Below, in pieces: positions 45,359 through 57,600 of a DNA stretch of 64,000 bases; positions within the stretch are counted from its first letter, which is position 1; every line of letters starts with the position of its first letter. This DNA is from Rhododendron vialii. Its lineage: Eukaryota; Streptophyta; Magnoliopsida; Ericales; Ericaceae. A program made the position numbers and the translations under genes. The stretch spans positions 45,894,501 through 45,958,500 of the forward strand of contig NC_080557.1 of the NCBI RefSeq assembly GCF_030253575.1. The letters run 5' to 3'. Below the pieces are notes generated by a model. The model was not told the DNA's origin. It ran no database searches and saw nothing but the letters and a program-made list of their open reading frames with translations.

Positions 45359-46579
45359 TCTGTCAAAACTGTTCACCTGTGGATACGACACAACAAAACA
45401 ATTAAGAGCAATCGGCATACAGAACACAAACATCAAAACAAAACAACTCGAACCCAATTGGTTATTATACAGAATACGGACCCGAAAAGAGAGTATCTTC
45501 CAAAGCACACAAAAATTCTGAAATTTTACTATCCTCCACCTTTAACTTTTCTCAACAAACAAACAGTCTATTATAGCAACTACGAGCGCTGAAAGTTAAG
45601 ATGGATGAAGATTAACAGCACATAGAAGCTTACCAGAAATTACGCGGGAAGCTAATTCTTAGTTGTGGAGCCTTTGAAGTTTGTACTTCTCAAACCCTAA
45701 AACCCTGGAGACCTCTACAATTGGGGGGAGGAAACCCTAATGTGTCTATGTGAGACGAGAAGCCGTGTTTCCGGTATTGTCCAGAGAATTGCTCAGAAAG
45801 ACAGCTAGGGTTTTACCAGGGGAGTGGGGCAGTATTGTCCAATTAAATATTGTCAATCTTTTAATTTCTTTCTGTCGTCTTGTAAACTTTTTTCCGATTT
45901 TGGTGTGTATTTGTGTGTCCTTTTCGATTCCACTCGTCGATCCGAATGATCTAAGGTAAGAAACATACCAAAATCTACTTAAAAATTATGATAAAATGAT
46001 CAAATAGACTATGATTAAAAAAAAATCACCAAAAAGTTAGATCGAAGGAAGACTTATTGAAACTTGGTGACTGTTTGTATGTACAATCAAATGAAGTTCA
46101 TAGGTCATTGAATTTTTGAACAAGGTGTGAGCAAGAAATCGTCGAACTGCAAATCCAATTCGAACAGGTCTAAATAGGTTGGTTTGGTTTGATTTGATTT
46201 TTTTAGTAGTGTGGTTTGCATTGGTCTCAGTTCGGAAAATCCCCCCCCAATTTGAACGGTTTGGTTTGTGGATTTATTCCCACAATTCAGATTCCGTACC
46301 GATCCAGACCGCAATTTACATTACATTGTTTGATTTCGGTTTTAAATTACGATTTAATTCAAGTTGAGATAATTTACTTAAAAAGCATTTGAAGCAAACA
46401 AGACTTTGTGTTTGAACCAATTTGGTTAAAACCCCTAAAAGTAACTAAAATAGATTCATAAGATTCACTGTCAGTCATAAAACCAAATATGTACTAATTA
46501 TATACTTTATAGGATGAGAGTATATTACAGTTGAGTTTATAATTATCTCGTGTTCCTAAATAAAATATCAACTAATTAA
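45359..46579. other. NOP10 promoter side and intergenic DNA
   Basis: Leader of NOP10 (to about 45740, with several AAACCCTA telo-box-like words at 45695, 45731 and 45806 reading AAACCCTAA or its complement). The rest is AT-rich with no gene. Telo-box words are common in plant promoters of ribosome-related genes. Confidence 0.5.
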
Positions 46580-46700
46580 AGCCCCATTTCGCGAAGGGAA
46601 ATAAGTCTTTATTTTTTGAATTGAATGTTATATTATGAGAGAATGACGTGTTTTGTAAAGCTGAAAATAAGTACTTAAAAATAAGAATCGTCTAATGGTT
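46580..46700. mobile_element. Short MITE, second copy of the 'AAGTACTTA' family
   Basis: Contains AAATAAGTCTTTATTTTTTG, TTATGAGAGAATGACG and GAAAATAAGTACTTAAAAA in the same order as the element at 2551-2677. The ends are eroded. Confidence 0.45.
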
Positions 46701-46882
46701 TGTATTGGTTCATTTCAATGGATTTCAAGGATTGATTTGTTTTCAAAAATCTTTATTTTGTAAGAGTTTAGTTTGGTTCTTAATTTACTATAGAACCGGA
46801 TCAATTTGGTCCGCTCACCCCTTTACTTTGGACAATTGGCTGGATTTAGAAACTCCCGACGCTGTGAAGCTTAGCTGGCCAT

Positions 46883-46885
<3 letters not shown>

Positions 46886-46957
<72 letters not shown>
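46886..46957. repeat. (GA)n microsatellite upstream of F-box gene
   Basis: About 70 bases of pure GA on the strand of the F-box gene, roughly 270 bases before its TATA box. Confidence 0.95.
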
Positions 46958-46961
<4 letters not shown>

Positions 46962-47000
46962 TTCCCAATGGAAGTCGACAATTAGAGTCCCCAAAGGAAA

Positions 47001-47190
47001 TCTAGTCAAGGAAGTCAGTAGGGGGTGTTAAGAGCACTTCGTTATGGGATTGCTTGGGCTTTACGGATCCTAAACTTGATACAATTAGGAATCTAGTCAA
47101 GGAAGTCAGTAGGGGGTGTTAAGAGCACTTCGTTATGGGATATGGGATTGCTTGGGCTTTACGGATCCTAAACTTGATACAATTAGGAAA
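47001..47190. repeat. Tandem duplication, 91 bp, in the F-box promoter
   Basis: Two nearly identical copies start TCTAGTCAAGGAAGTCAGTA at 47001 and 47092. The second copy has a 7-base insertion (duplicated ATGGGAT). The near identity indicates a recent event. The pair lies within 35 bases of the TATA box, so it doubles any promoter element inside it. Confidence 0.95.
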
Positions 47191-47218
47191 TCCTAGCGGA
47201 ATTATATTTCCCAGCTCT

Positions 47219-47229
47219 TCTATATATAG
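47219..47229 (+). promoter_or_regulatory. TATA box of the F-box gene
   Basis: CTATATATAG about 105 bases before the ATG at 47333. Confidence 0.6.
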
Positions 47230-47332
47230 TCTTCCAAAGTACTTATGTCCCTCACAGTCTTACAGAATATCAGATCTTCTCATAAATTACTTCCCACAAT
47301 ACTAGTCACTCTCTCTGTTCTAAGCAACAACG

Positions 47333-48496
47333 ATGGCGTTTGACGGAGAGATTCTTGAAATCTTCTCATGGTTACCGGCAAAATCCCTCCTCAAATTCAG
47401 TTCAGCTTGCAACGCTTGCAAAGATTATGTCTCCGATCCGTTTTTCATAAAAAAACAAAACAGAAACATGCAGTTGAAAGGCGACTCTAGCTTTTTCGTA
47501 CAACCACATTCATGCCAAAGATTCGAAGGAAATTTGGAGTTTCATACTTTACCTGGTGAGGAGAATTACGAGGGGGTGCCTAACGAGTGTGTCAAATTCA
47601 TGAAAACTAATGGCCGGGTGCTTGCTTCGAGTAACGGGCTGGTTTGTTGTAGAAATATTAGCAACCAAGCAACAATGAATCACCTGTTATTTATTTGCAA
47701 CCCGGCTATGCGAAGCTGGCTAGGCATTCCCTCCCCGGCTAACCTCAGAAGCACGGCGGATAAAGATTTGCATATCTTTTTTCAGTGCAATATCGAGTTA
47801 TATGATCAGTTTCCCCGCGATTACCTTTTAATGTTGATGGAATATGAAGAAGATTGGTCTAACACCCTTTCATGCAAAATCTACGTACCCCAAAAGGAGA
47901 TATGGCTTGAGGCTGGGCACATGGATAGTGGCGGTAGAAACTTGTTATTTGAATCTGGCGTGTATCAAGGTGGCACTATTTATTTTTTATCAGATTGGTC
48001 TCCTTGTTTTGCTGAAAGAAGTCCTTTTTATTGGCCATATGTTCTTGCGTTCAATCTCGAAGAGGGTAAGTCAGGATTTTTAAAAGTACCGAAGGAGTCA
48101 AGAAAAGGCCTTACTGATCGGAGTTGCAGGATGTGTATATTTCCATGGGAAAAAGAGAACTCGATCTGTTTGGTGAAGTTACTCAAGGGTGTGCTTCTTG
48201 TATGGGTGTTGCGAGACTTTAACTTGGGGTCATGGAGTAGGATTCTCAAGATACGTGGGCGAGCGATGCGAATGGTCGAGCCTGAGCCCATTATTGTTGG
48301 TTTTACCGTCTTGAAAGGGAGTACGTTACTAGTGGCCACAACAAAAAGGATATATCGATACGATCTCACCGGTGATTGGAAAAGCAGGAGTGTTCGGAAC
48401 ATATGTCGACATCAATGTGGCGGAGATGTGTTGCTAAGTTCGTACTCGAGTACTCTTCGCCCGTGTGGAGACGGTGCGTCAGTGATTCATATATAA
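47333..48496 (+). CDS. F-box protein, single exon
   Basis: Intronless, 387 residues. The N-terminal F-box spans about residues 4-45. It reads DGEILEIFSWLPAKSLLKFS, then a degenerate CNACKDYVSDPFFIKK, which keeps the LPxKSLL and DPxFIK landmarks. F-box proteins bring substrates to SCF ubiquitin ligases through SKP1. After it comes a conserved-looking SSNGLVCCRNI block and FICNPAMRSWLGIPSP, which is the NPxxxxWxxxP pattern of plant F-box-associated/kelch-like domains. The C-terminal half has further beta-propeller-type strands (WSRILKIRG, LLVATTKRIYRYDL) but no clear kelch repeats. The substrate cannot be predicted. The start fits both the F-box position and the TATA box at 47219. The last codon is followed by ordinary AT-rich 3' flank. 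Confidence 0.88.
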   Translation: MAFDGEILEIFSWLPAKSLLKFSSACNACKDYVSDPFFIKKQNRNMQLKGDSSFFVQPHSCQRFEGNLEFHTLPGEENYEGVPNECVKFMKTNGRVLASSNGLVCCRNISNQATMNHLLFICNPAMRSWLGIPSPANLRSTADKDLHIFFQCNIELYDQFPRDYLLMLMEYEEDWSNTLSCKIYVPQKEIWLEAGHMDSGGRNLLFESGVYQGGTIYFLSDWSPCFAERSPFYWPYVLAFNLEEGKSGFLKVPKESRKGLTDRSCRMCIFPWEKENSICLVKLLKGVLLVWVLRDFNLGSWSRILKIRGRAMRMVEPEPIIVGFTVLKGSTLLVATTKRIYRYDLTGDWKSRSVRNICRHQCGGDVLLSSYSSTLRPCGDGASVIHI

Positions 48497-49491
48497 GTTC
48501 TTGGAAGGTTTTTTTAGAACTGTAGTTGTTTTTGTTTGTTTGTGGTTGGAACCATATACTTCCCACAAGGAAGTATTTGCTGTTCATTCCCCCTATTTTG
48601 CTTGATTGTTCGTTATTCGGCTTCAATATTAGACACGGCTTTAGTTACCGTTTTGGAATAACTGGTGATTTGTTTAATTGTGTGATTAGCTTAATCAACT
48701 TTGCTGTTTCACAAATTTTCATTTCATTTCATATAACTGTTTTGGTTGAACTACCTACATTGTTTTACGAATTGTTTTATATAAATTGATTAACGAAACT
48801 TTCGAATGAATAAGTCATAACTAGATACAATCAAAAATAACTTTTGATCCAAATACAAGTTTCTCCAGTCATATTTAAAAAGACAAAAGCAAAAAAAATT
48901 AGAAAAATAAACTTTGTTTCCAGCCCCTGGTTGTGACATAGTAATTACGTAGAATATGAAGAAATCAGAAAAGAAAGGAGAAAAGAAATTACATAGTTCG
49001 GCTTAAAACCTAATCTTCATCGGAGACATCCTACGTAGGAACCTCACTGTGGATAAGATAAATAGATAATACAGTGACAGGGTTTGTAACTGCAAGTCTG
49101 CAACTCTCCTGGAGCCCCAGTACTCCATACCTTACATAACAAATGGGTAAAAAATCTTGAATAATAACCAATGGCAAACCACGCTGCTTGTCTATAGTTA
49201 GTTGTGCGCAAGCAGGTTATAATCATCACCTCGATTGAATTCAAGGCATCTCTCAGAAAGATCAGTAACCCCAAGAGCGAGCACGTCAAGCAGAACTGCA
49301 GCAGTTGCAACCCTTATTTCTGAAAAACGTTGTAGGAAAACTATTGGACTGCTCAGAAATTTGAACCAAAAGCTATATGGACACAGAAGTAGTAATATAT
49401 TCCAACCGGCAGCACTCATTATATAATTCTTCCTGTGTATGGATGACTTCCAATTTGAACTGTGACATAAAAGTTGCCAAATTTGGAGAGA
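48497..49491. other. Convergent 3' flanks of F-box and ABCI genes
   Basis: About 1 kb between the two stop codons, with both 3' untranslated regions. No gene or clear element is seen. Confidence 0.5.
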
Positions 49492-52400
49492 TCACCGATA
49501 ATAGGCCATGTGCCTGGATGACCTAAAAGGAGACGAATCGAATGGGGAAGATTTCTGGATTATAGCTGAAGGATTGGCAGGTTTCTTTTTCTCTTGCTTT
49601 GTTTCAGATCGAAGCCATGACTCAACCACTGAAAGTAGATTAGCAGAGTTCTTCAACTCACCAAGCTCGGATAATTTTTCGGTCCTCTTTAATTTGCCAT
49701 CTTGGATGTAGGCCAAATCCGTCGCCCACGTTTCCAGTCCATCAAAAATATGGGTTGCATACACAATGGTAGCTCCTCTCTACCCAATAGCAGTCCAAAC
49801 AAGATATAAACAAATAAATGCCTTAGTTAAGATTTGGGAAAGTTGATATTCAAGACAAATATTGAAGTACAGTAACATGCGTAACCTCAGCTAAAACTTC
49901 TTCGGTGTTTGTCCATTTTAGGACTTAATGCCATTTTTTAGAATCTTGTACATATACTTATGTAAAAACCTAAAAATACGCCAAGCATGTCCATACCTGC
50001 TCACATTCTTCCTTAAAGAAGTCCAGCAAATCTAGCCTGGCAACAACATCTAGATCAACTGTAACCTCGTCTAGCAAAAGAACCTGCAGGAGAGTAGTTT
50101 CGAGTCACTAAAACTAGAAGAGATGCAAAACCGTGTGACCAAACAGAACCATCCACTTGTCTAAAAAAACGCAGGTGCATGCCCATGTTACCACCATGTA
50201 CACTTTAAAAAAGATATGCACACACACACAACAATGACCAGATTCATGAAGAGGAAGAATAAGGGAAAGGGGAAAACAAAAATGAAGAGGTGCCTTTGTA
50301 TCCGCAAGTGAAGTAAATGGAAAAGGTTCACTTAGGTCCACAAATCTTCTAACACAACTAAAACGTTCAGCTTTCAGGAATCACATCAGTCTTACAAGAT
50401 TGGACCAAATTACCAGCAAATACATGATAACCTGAAACTCATGCAATTCTAGCATAACATATAAATAACGCATATTCTAATTCACAGAAGATATACATGA
50501 GCCAATGGAACAAAGATACCTGAAAAGGATGGAGAAGACCCATGCAGATTTGGACTCGACGCCGCTGACCATCAGAAACCTTATGCATTCGCCACAGTAG
50601 ATCAATATCGAGCAGTTCAATCAGCTTCTCTCGTCGAACAGGGTCAACCCCTTCAACTGGATGACAAGGAAAAATTAAAGAAGTTCACGGCGCATTTTCA
50701 AACTATGGATTCAACAAGAATTAGGTAGTTTTCATAGAGAGAACATGAGTTGGATTGAGTATTTCATCTACATTCAAAAGATAAATCTTTTCCTCCACAC
50801 TAACTGTCAACATTAGTTTCGAATATTAAGATAAAGTGCCAATCAAAAGAGTGGACAATGGCAGTTAATTCAGACTTGATGGAAGTAGATGATTGTCATG
50901 GCATGAAAAAATTATCCGTAAGCACTATCAAACTAATGCTTTTACTGACCTCCAAATATCATATGTTCAGCAGAAAAGTCTCCTTGAAGTGGTATCTCTC
51001 CCTGAATGTTAAAAGGCAGTACAATTTAGAATCGCATCTTAATTTCCTACAGTACATCCCTTTGAAACCAACATTAAACGGTAAAATCTAGAAAGCTCAA
51101 AAACTAAAATATCGCAAATATTCCCTCCATATATACAATCTGATATCAAATAATAAAGGGCAGACTGAATAATATGAAAGGATCAAGGGCAGTCTTAAAA
51201 ATATGAAAGGCATACTAGGCTAGATGTGTTAGCACTCTATCTCGCAGCTCCACCTTGCCAAAAATGAAAGTTACCTTAAATCAACCCAAAGGCTCACAAA
51301 CCATGCCACCCAACAATAAGATGAACATTTTGACGAAAAGCATGGGTATTATAAAAGGCCTACTGATGAAAGACACAAGGACTACTTCACTCCCAAGTCC
51401 CAACCAATCCACTAGAAGTAGATAACTAGTTATCTACTATTCCTAGCGAACTACTGGATACATGAACAGGCCAATTAGTCTTCTACATGGCTGAGATGAT
51501 CATGCTTCATATGCACTTCATGGTTTTTTGAAAAGCAATGCACTTCACAGTTGAGGAGAGAATCAATGTCTCATAAATGTTAATTAGGCTCTGGAAATAT
51601 GGCATAATTCCTTTCGAAACCAAATGAATTTATTAGTAAGTTGCAAGGAGGGAGAGATTATTTCATCTAACGTTTCCCAACGATAAGCAGCGAACACCAA
51701 AGTAAGTCTTAAAAACCCAAACACGCAATAATATATGCCTGATTCAAGCATTCACATTCTCCTAAAAATAGTATAATTCCATTATGCCAGGAGAAACAGA
51801 AAAGGTACAGCACTTGTGGGTTTTACATGAGCTTGGTAAAGAACTCACAGCAGAGCCAACAGTTTTACTCCAAGATCCTCCCAGATAGGATAAGTCACCA
51901 CTACAAACTAGGTGTGTATCATGAAAAGCTGAACCATTAAGCACCCGAACAATATCTCTTCCGCCAACCATATGCTTCCCAGCCAAGATCTTCAACAAAG
52001 TGGTTTTCCCTACACAATATTAGCAGCGAGTGGGATTCAGTAAACAGAGAATGAAATTTTTCCAGATAACTTAGACGCTCAGTAGTCAGTACAGTCAGGG
52101 GTGGAAGGTAATAATAGGAAATCATGTCAATATTTGGAAAATTTGACCATGATTGCTCCACCCAGCCAATCCTACTCTCTAACATGAATAAATGAGGACC
52201 TCGGATTTGTAACTTGTAAAGCAACTGATGGAAGTGACTTTCAAGAAAGCCAATTTCAACTAAATTTAAAGTTGGAGTAATTGGCTTTTTTGTTTCGCTT
52301 TATTAAAAAAAAAAAAATCGAGTTTGTTTGCTTTGCGCTTAACTTTTGTGGATTATTTGTTCGTCTTGACGAGAGGAATTGGAAAGGTAAGAAACTATGA

Positions 52401-52844
52401 CATTTATGTTTACCCAACATTTGTCGGACATATCCAACGAACAAATCGGAAAAGCCAGTTTTTGGACTTTTTCTTGATATTTCCAATTTTTTTTTGGGTA
52501 AATGTCATTATTTCTACTTTTTTAATTCCTCTCGTTGAGACAAACCAATAATCCATAAAAATTTGGCGCAAAACTAACAAACGTGAATAATTTTTGGAAA
52601 AATATAAATAAAGACAAAAGAAAAAGAGTCAAGTACTACAACTTTTAGTTTAGTGGAAACAAGTGGCTTTCTTCATTCATGCATCTATGAAAGTAAAAAA
52701 AAGGATCATACTAAAATCATGGAAAGAGCAAAATAATGCGGGATAGCTTCGATAATAGCTTCCACTAAGAACAGAAACAGTGAATAAAAACAAGAAAGCA
52801 GATCAAATGACATGGGAATGTGAATTCAATGGTGCCTTCTCTCT

Positions 52845-52908
<64 letters not shown>

Positions 52909-53336
52909 TTCTGTGTTGAAACTCTGGTTCATTCTCTGTTTTCCCTCAGTATGCACGTAGCCACTCTCTCCCAAATTGGCAACCATATATTTGGAACAAA
53001 AAGATCATGGAAGCTACTATAATAACCTGAATTCCAACAAAGTAAATACTCCCAATTCGAGGGTAGTTGCAAACAATATGCACGCAATCACAAAGAACAT
53101 AATCACGCAATTGACTAACAGAAAACACAAAACAAAGGTATTATACAATCAAGGAAGAACAAAATGTCATTTGCGATAAAAATGTGATTTTGATTACCGG
53201 ATCCGTTGGCACCGACGAGAAGGCATCGAGATCCGGGCAAGATACTGAGACTGAAGTCCAGGAAAAGCGGGGGTTGGGCATCGTACGCGAATTGCATACC
53301 ACTCACCCGAATACCGCTCGAACTCTCCTCCTCCAT
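49492..53336 (-). CDS. Soluble ABC ATPase, ABCI19/20/21 type
   Basis: A stand-alone nucleotide-binding domain without membrane segments, of the plant ABCI19-21 group (related to yeast CAF16). Members have been linked to ER-associated complexes and hormone responses. Six minus-strand exons: 53336-53198, 52009-51849, 51001-50950, 50656-50520, 50083-49997 and 49779-49492. They have GT-AG borders and give 287 residues. Motifs in order: [18 protein letters not shown] (A-loop region) and Walker A GANGSGKT (42-49, split by intron 1). Then come signature VSDGQ (144-148, where classical transporters have LSGGQ), Walker B VLLLDE (164-169) and H-loop His202 in [12 protein letters not shown]. The C-terminal tail is Lys/Ser-rich and ends SSRHMAYYR. 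The start at 53336 (MEEESSSG) fits the family. An in-frame ATG at 53495 would add about 53 residues, including an Arg-Glu tract encoded by a GA run. Intron 1 holds a long CT microsatellite. Confidence 0.94.
52849..52905. repeat. (CT)n microsatellite in ABCI intron 1
   Basis: 57 bases of pure CT on the plus strand, GA on the coding strand. Confidence 0.95.
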
Positions 53337-53529
53337 TTTCCCGGCTCTCTCTCTCTCTCTCTGCACTTTATATGCGTCGCAACGCTGAGTTTTATTCCCG
53401 CAACCGAACTCCAATGAATGTTCGTCGTGTTCGATTGAATGGCCTCTGTAGAGTTCGAGGCTCACCTTCTCTGAACGTGTCTCCATCCCACCCACCCACC
53501 CCTTCGTTTGTTGAGCTTTGCGACCGTTT

Positions 53530-54014
53530 GTAATTACAAGGGGGAACTACATTTAAACCCCCTGAACTATTGACTTGTTTTTTGAGTTGTCCCCTGAATG
53601 TTTAAAGGACCCCTCTCAGGCCAATTTCTCGGTGGCATTTTTGTCACAGTTTTTGCTTGTTTTCTCTTAGTTTTAGGGTAGTGATTTTAAACACTTTCCT
53701 ATTATTAATTGACACTTCTATTTTTTGTAACATGAAAGTATCAAATTGTCTTTTGTATGAAAAATATGACTAAATAGTTAAGGGTAATTCAGTAATTTTA
53801 CATGAATAAAAGAAAATATATTGAGTGACAATGGATAAAAGGGGAGTGTGGAAATCATTTTCTTAATTTTAACGAGGTTTGGACAAAATTTTTACATCAC
53901 ATTATTCGTTTCAACGAGAGTAATAAAAAAAACTATTAGAAAAATACCATAAACGAAGAGATACTAAAAGATTGTTTTCCCGGTTGAAACTCGATGTAAA
54001 TCAAAAAGTCACTA
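53530..54014. other. Intergenic, ABCI to RPN2
   Basis: Upstream of the ABCI start and divergent from the RPN2 gene. AT-rich, no exon seen. Confidence 0.4.
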
Positions 54015-54218
54015 ATGCTTTGTTTGCAACTTAAGGAAAAAATGAGGGAAAAGAAAATAAAATAAAAAGAGAGAGAAAAAGTAGGAGAAAAATTTTACTT
54101 TACAATTTTAGAATTTATTATTTTTTCTTCTCTCTCTTGTAACCAAACAATGGTAAAAAAAATAAAAATTTACGTTCTTTTCTTTTTCCTTACTTTCCTT
54201 AGGTTCCAAATAAAGCAT
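54015..54218. mobile_element. MITE with GTTTGCAACTTAAGG-type ends
   Basis: Left end TGCTTTGTTTGCAACTTAAG; right end CCTTAGGTTCCAAATAAAGCA. They pair over about 20 bases with few mismatches. A/T-rich inside with purine runs mirrored by pyrimidine runs, so the whole element can fold back. Possible TAA flanks would suit a Tourist-like MITE. Confidence 0.7.
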
Positions 54219-54588
54219 AAAAAATATTAGACTATAAAGACAATCTTTTAATGTGCCTTCGTTGTCTTTGATGGACTTTTTCAACTTAATTTATATCTTA
54301 TCCTTGTTTCGATTCCTCTCATCGTCTAAGATGTAATGTAAAGATGATATATTTTGAAAATCTAGCAAAAATTTTAAAAAATTCAAGAAACAATAGCATA
54401 TAACATTTTCAAAGTTTTAATCTCAATTTAAAAAACTACTACTACTATAATGAAAAACGATGGGTAAATTTGGAATTGAAGAGCGTAAAAACGTCTTCCT
54501 CCTTCGCGGTATCTACCCCCTCCCCTCTCAGTGGTGCGCTGACTGAGAACTGAGAACACTCAGGGCAAGCGACCGTGAACTTCTCTAC

Positions 54589-54689
54589 GTAAGATCTACA
54601 CGATCTCGTCTCGATTTACTACTATGTTCTAGGGTTTTTGAAAGTTCGATAGTCTCCAATAAGTTTCTTCTTTGTTTCCTTTTTTTCAG
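54589..54689 (+). other. Probable leader intron of RPN2
   Basis: Donor GTAAGATC at 54589 and acceptor TTTTTTTCAG ending at 54689, two bases before the ATG. Both signals are good and the upstream piece would be the non-coding first exon. Inferred. Confidence 0.55.
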
Positions 54690-54691
54690 TG

Positions 54692-57600
54692 ATGGCCGGA
54701 AAGTTGGGATTTTTGGTTCTGTTGCTATGTCTGACGTCGATCTGCGAAGCTGCGGCAATCCAGCCGATATCCGACGCTCATCGATCTGCCGCACTAGAGC
54801 TCTTCACGCCGGTCGACGGATCTTTCGCAAGGTCAATCTAAACCCTAAGGAAACCCTCAATGTTTGTATGTCCTAAGTATGCTTTTATTGTCACGATCCA
54901 ATTGCCCTTTAAGCTTTTTCGCCTTCCGTTATTTTCCGCCATGTTTGTGACAAATCTTAAGAGGAGTGAAAAAAGACTCCTGTTTTGCGCAGGGTTTGAT
55001 CCTTCGTATAAGAGGTTTTACTTGCCGGGAAAAGAGAGAAGGGTTTGGAAAATAGTGTTGCAGTTAGTGATAATTGCTTGTTGATCTGTTGAAAGACTCG
55101 GATCAGATGGGAGGAGATTGTAGGACTCGTTAATTGGAGTTTGTAGAAATTCGATGATGTCTTTTTGGTGTCCTTTTCTTTTGTAATTTCGAGGGAGCAA
55201 CCATACGGAGCATTGCTAAACTGGAAAATATGACATAGTCTTATGCTTGAGCTCTGTTTTATTTGATTTGTTCGGTTCAATTTTAGTAACATATAGGGGG
55301 CATTCTGGGACTGGTTTCACCTCATTTTGCATTTAGCACGCAAGATGTTTGTATTATCTGTGCGGATGTTCGTTTTTTTTTGTTTCTGTCACGTTTTCTT
55401 CAGTAGTTTTTGTAGTTGCCAATTACGTGTACTCTTGGATATGGTAGCTCTTTTTCTTCGGTCTTAGTTTGATTATGGATATAGTTGATGATTGTGGGTC
55501 AACTCCCTATGTGAGGCTGGGAGATGTACCCTTTTGCTTTCTTTCTCAGGCTTAATACAGCTCCGCTTATTAAGCTAAGGTAGAGGTTCAGGCATGGTGG
55601 AGTAGGAGCATCCAATTGGCAGTCTTTTTGGCTTGACCAAGAAGTTTTATATCCTTCGAGTTGCACGTCACTTTTGACCGAAATGACAACTTGCATAATT
55701 CACGGGTTTCTTTTTTCATAACCTTAAATTCTACCTTGACTGGCTTTTCAAATTGGTCTCTTGACCAGTATTAAGTAGTGTTTGTGTATGTATGTTCATA
55801 TCAATCATACAATATTCCAATCACTGGGGCTTGTTCCAACTTGATTGCGCCAATTCATTGAACTTGAACTTTGCAAATCCATGTTAAGCAAATATCTTAT
55901 GTTTGATTTATGTGTACAGCTTAGAAGAAGCATATGAAGCTTTAAGAACTTTCGAGATTCTTGAAATTGGGAAAGAGCTTAATGTTAGGGCTTCCACTTG
56001 CTCTTCCGCGGTGGATAAACTTGGGTCATCCTCTAGTCTGAAGGACTTATTCTTTGCGCTGAGGGCCAATGTGCTATTTAAATGCGAGATCAATGAGCAA
56101 GTTTTTCTGGTAACTTAAAGCTTTGGCACTGATATGTTTTTCGACGTTTGAAGCTGGCTCTTTGAGTACTTTGCGGGTATGGTGATACATAATGATATAA
56201 GTATTTTTCTTCTGCATTAAGGAAATTGGTTTGAGACTCAAAGCATCTGTCAACGATGCGAATTCATTGCTTGACTTCTACTACGCCATAGGAGGTTTGC
56301 GGCTTATAAAGGTAATTAGTGCAAAAGAACGATACTTTATCCTTATCTTATTCTGCATCAAGATCCTACCATGTTTCCATCGTGTGCAGTGGTTGAAGAA
56401 AATTGTCTTTTTCCAATTAGTATTTGTAGTCACTTGGAAATATGATGCTGTTTGGCTGTTGAATAATTTCTATCTTAGTTTATGTTAGCAGGTCTTTGCT
56501 CTAGGATTGGATATAGGACATCACTTTAATCCAGTGATTGTTTTTCATTGTTTGCTTTCTTTGTGTTTTTGCAGGATCAAACCTCTGAAGTTGATGTGTT
56601 TCTTGCCGACGCTGATGGAATTTTTCGATCCATAAAGGTTAGTATGAATAGTTTATACCTCCCAGATTATTGAAAAGCCTATGCTTTTGGGGGTGAGTCT
56701 GAGTGGGATGGTTAGTATGAATAGTTGATGGACTTTTTTCATGTCTTGCTGGAATACAAAGTTGTTTTGTTAATGCTGGAACTCACTTTCAAAAATATTG
56801 CAGGCACTCAGCCAAAGTGATGGAAGGTGGCGCTATGGTCCCAATAACCCTGTGTCAAGTACTTATGCTGCTGGTAATAATTTTATATAATGTAAACAAT
56901 TTTCATGTTTTCATATTTTGTTGATTATCATTCTTTAAGTCTGCTCTAAGCTTCTTAATATTCCTTTTGCAGCATTAATTACAAAATTATGTAGTTCATC
57001 ACTGGGTTTATTGAACTTGTGCAGGAATAGCACTTGAAACACTTGCTGGGGTTATATCCTTAGCAACTTCTGAGATTGATCAATCTCTGGTGAGCAGAAA
57101 TATATTAAGTTCTACTCTAGAAAAATTGTGCGTATCATTGTTGCTTTTGCACTTATCAAAAGAAAAGACCTTCATAATTGTTGGGTTCAACTATTCTGAT
57201 TTCTGATTCAGTATATCGGGAAGTGACCTGTTGTACTGATGGATTTGGAGAAGTTCTTTCATTTAAGCCTGGCATGTTAATAGGTTGCATTCATTATTAT
57301 CTTAATTTTGGCCAATTATGAAGACTGATTTGATGGGTGGAAAATGAGGGGTTAGTCTAGCATTGCCCTTGTAGGGGTTCATGTCGGGTCATTAGGCAGT
57401 TGCATATTTTTCAATTGGTAGGACAATAACTTGAAATTGAAACTTTCACTTGTTAATAATTTTTTAACTCTTCTACCCTTGACTATAAAAAGAAAAAGAA
57501 AGATTTATTGTTTAGGATACATGCCCTGTTCTCATTTGATAAAGCAGGAAATTCTAACCTCCAACGTGGATGGAGAAAGAATCCCCTGCCGCTTCATATT

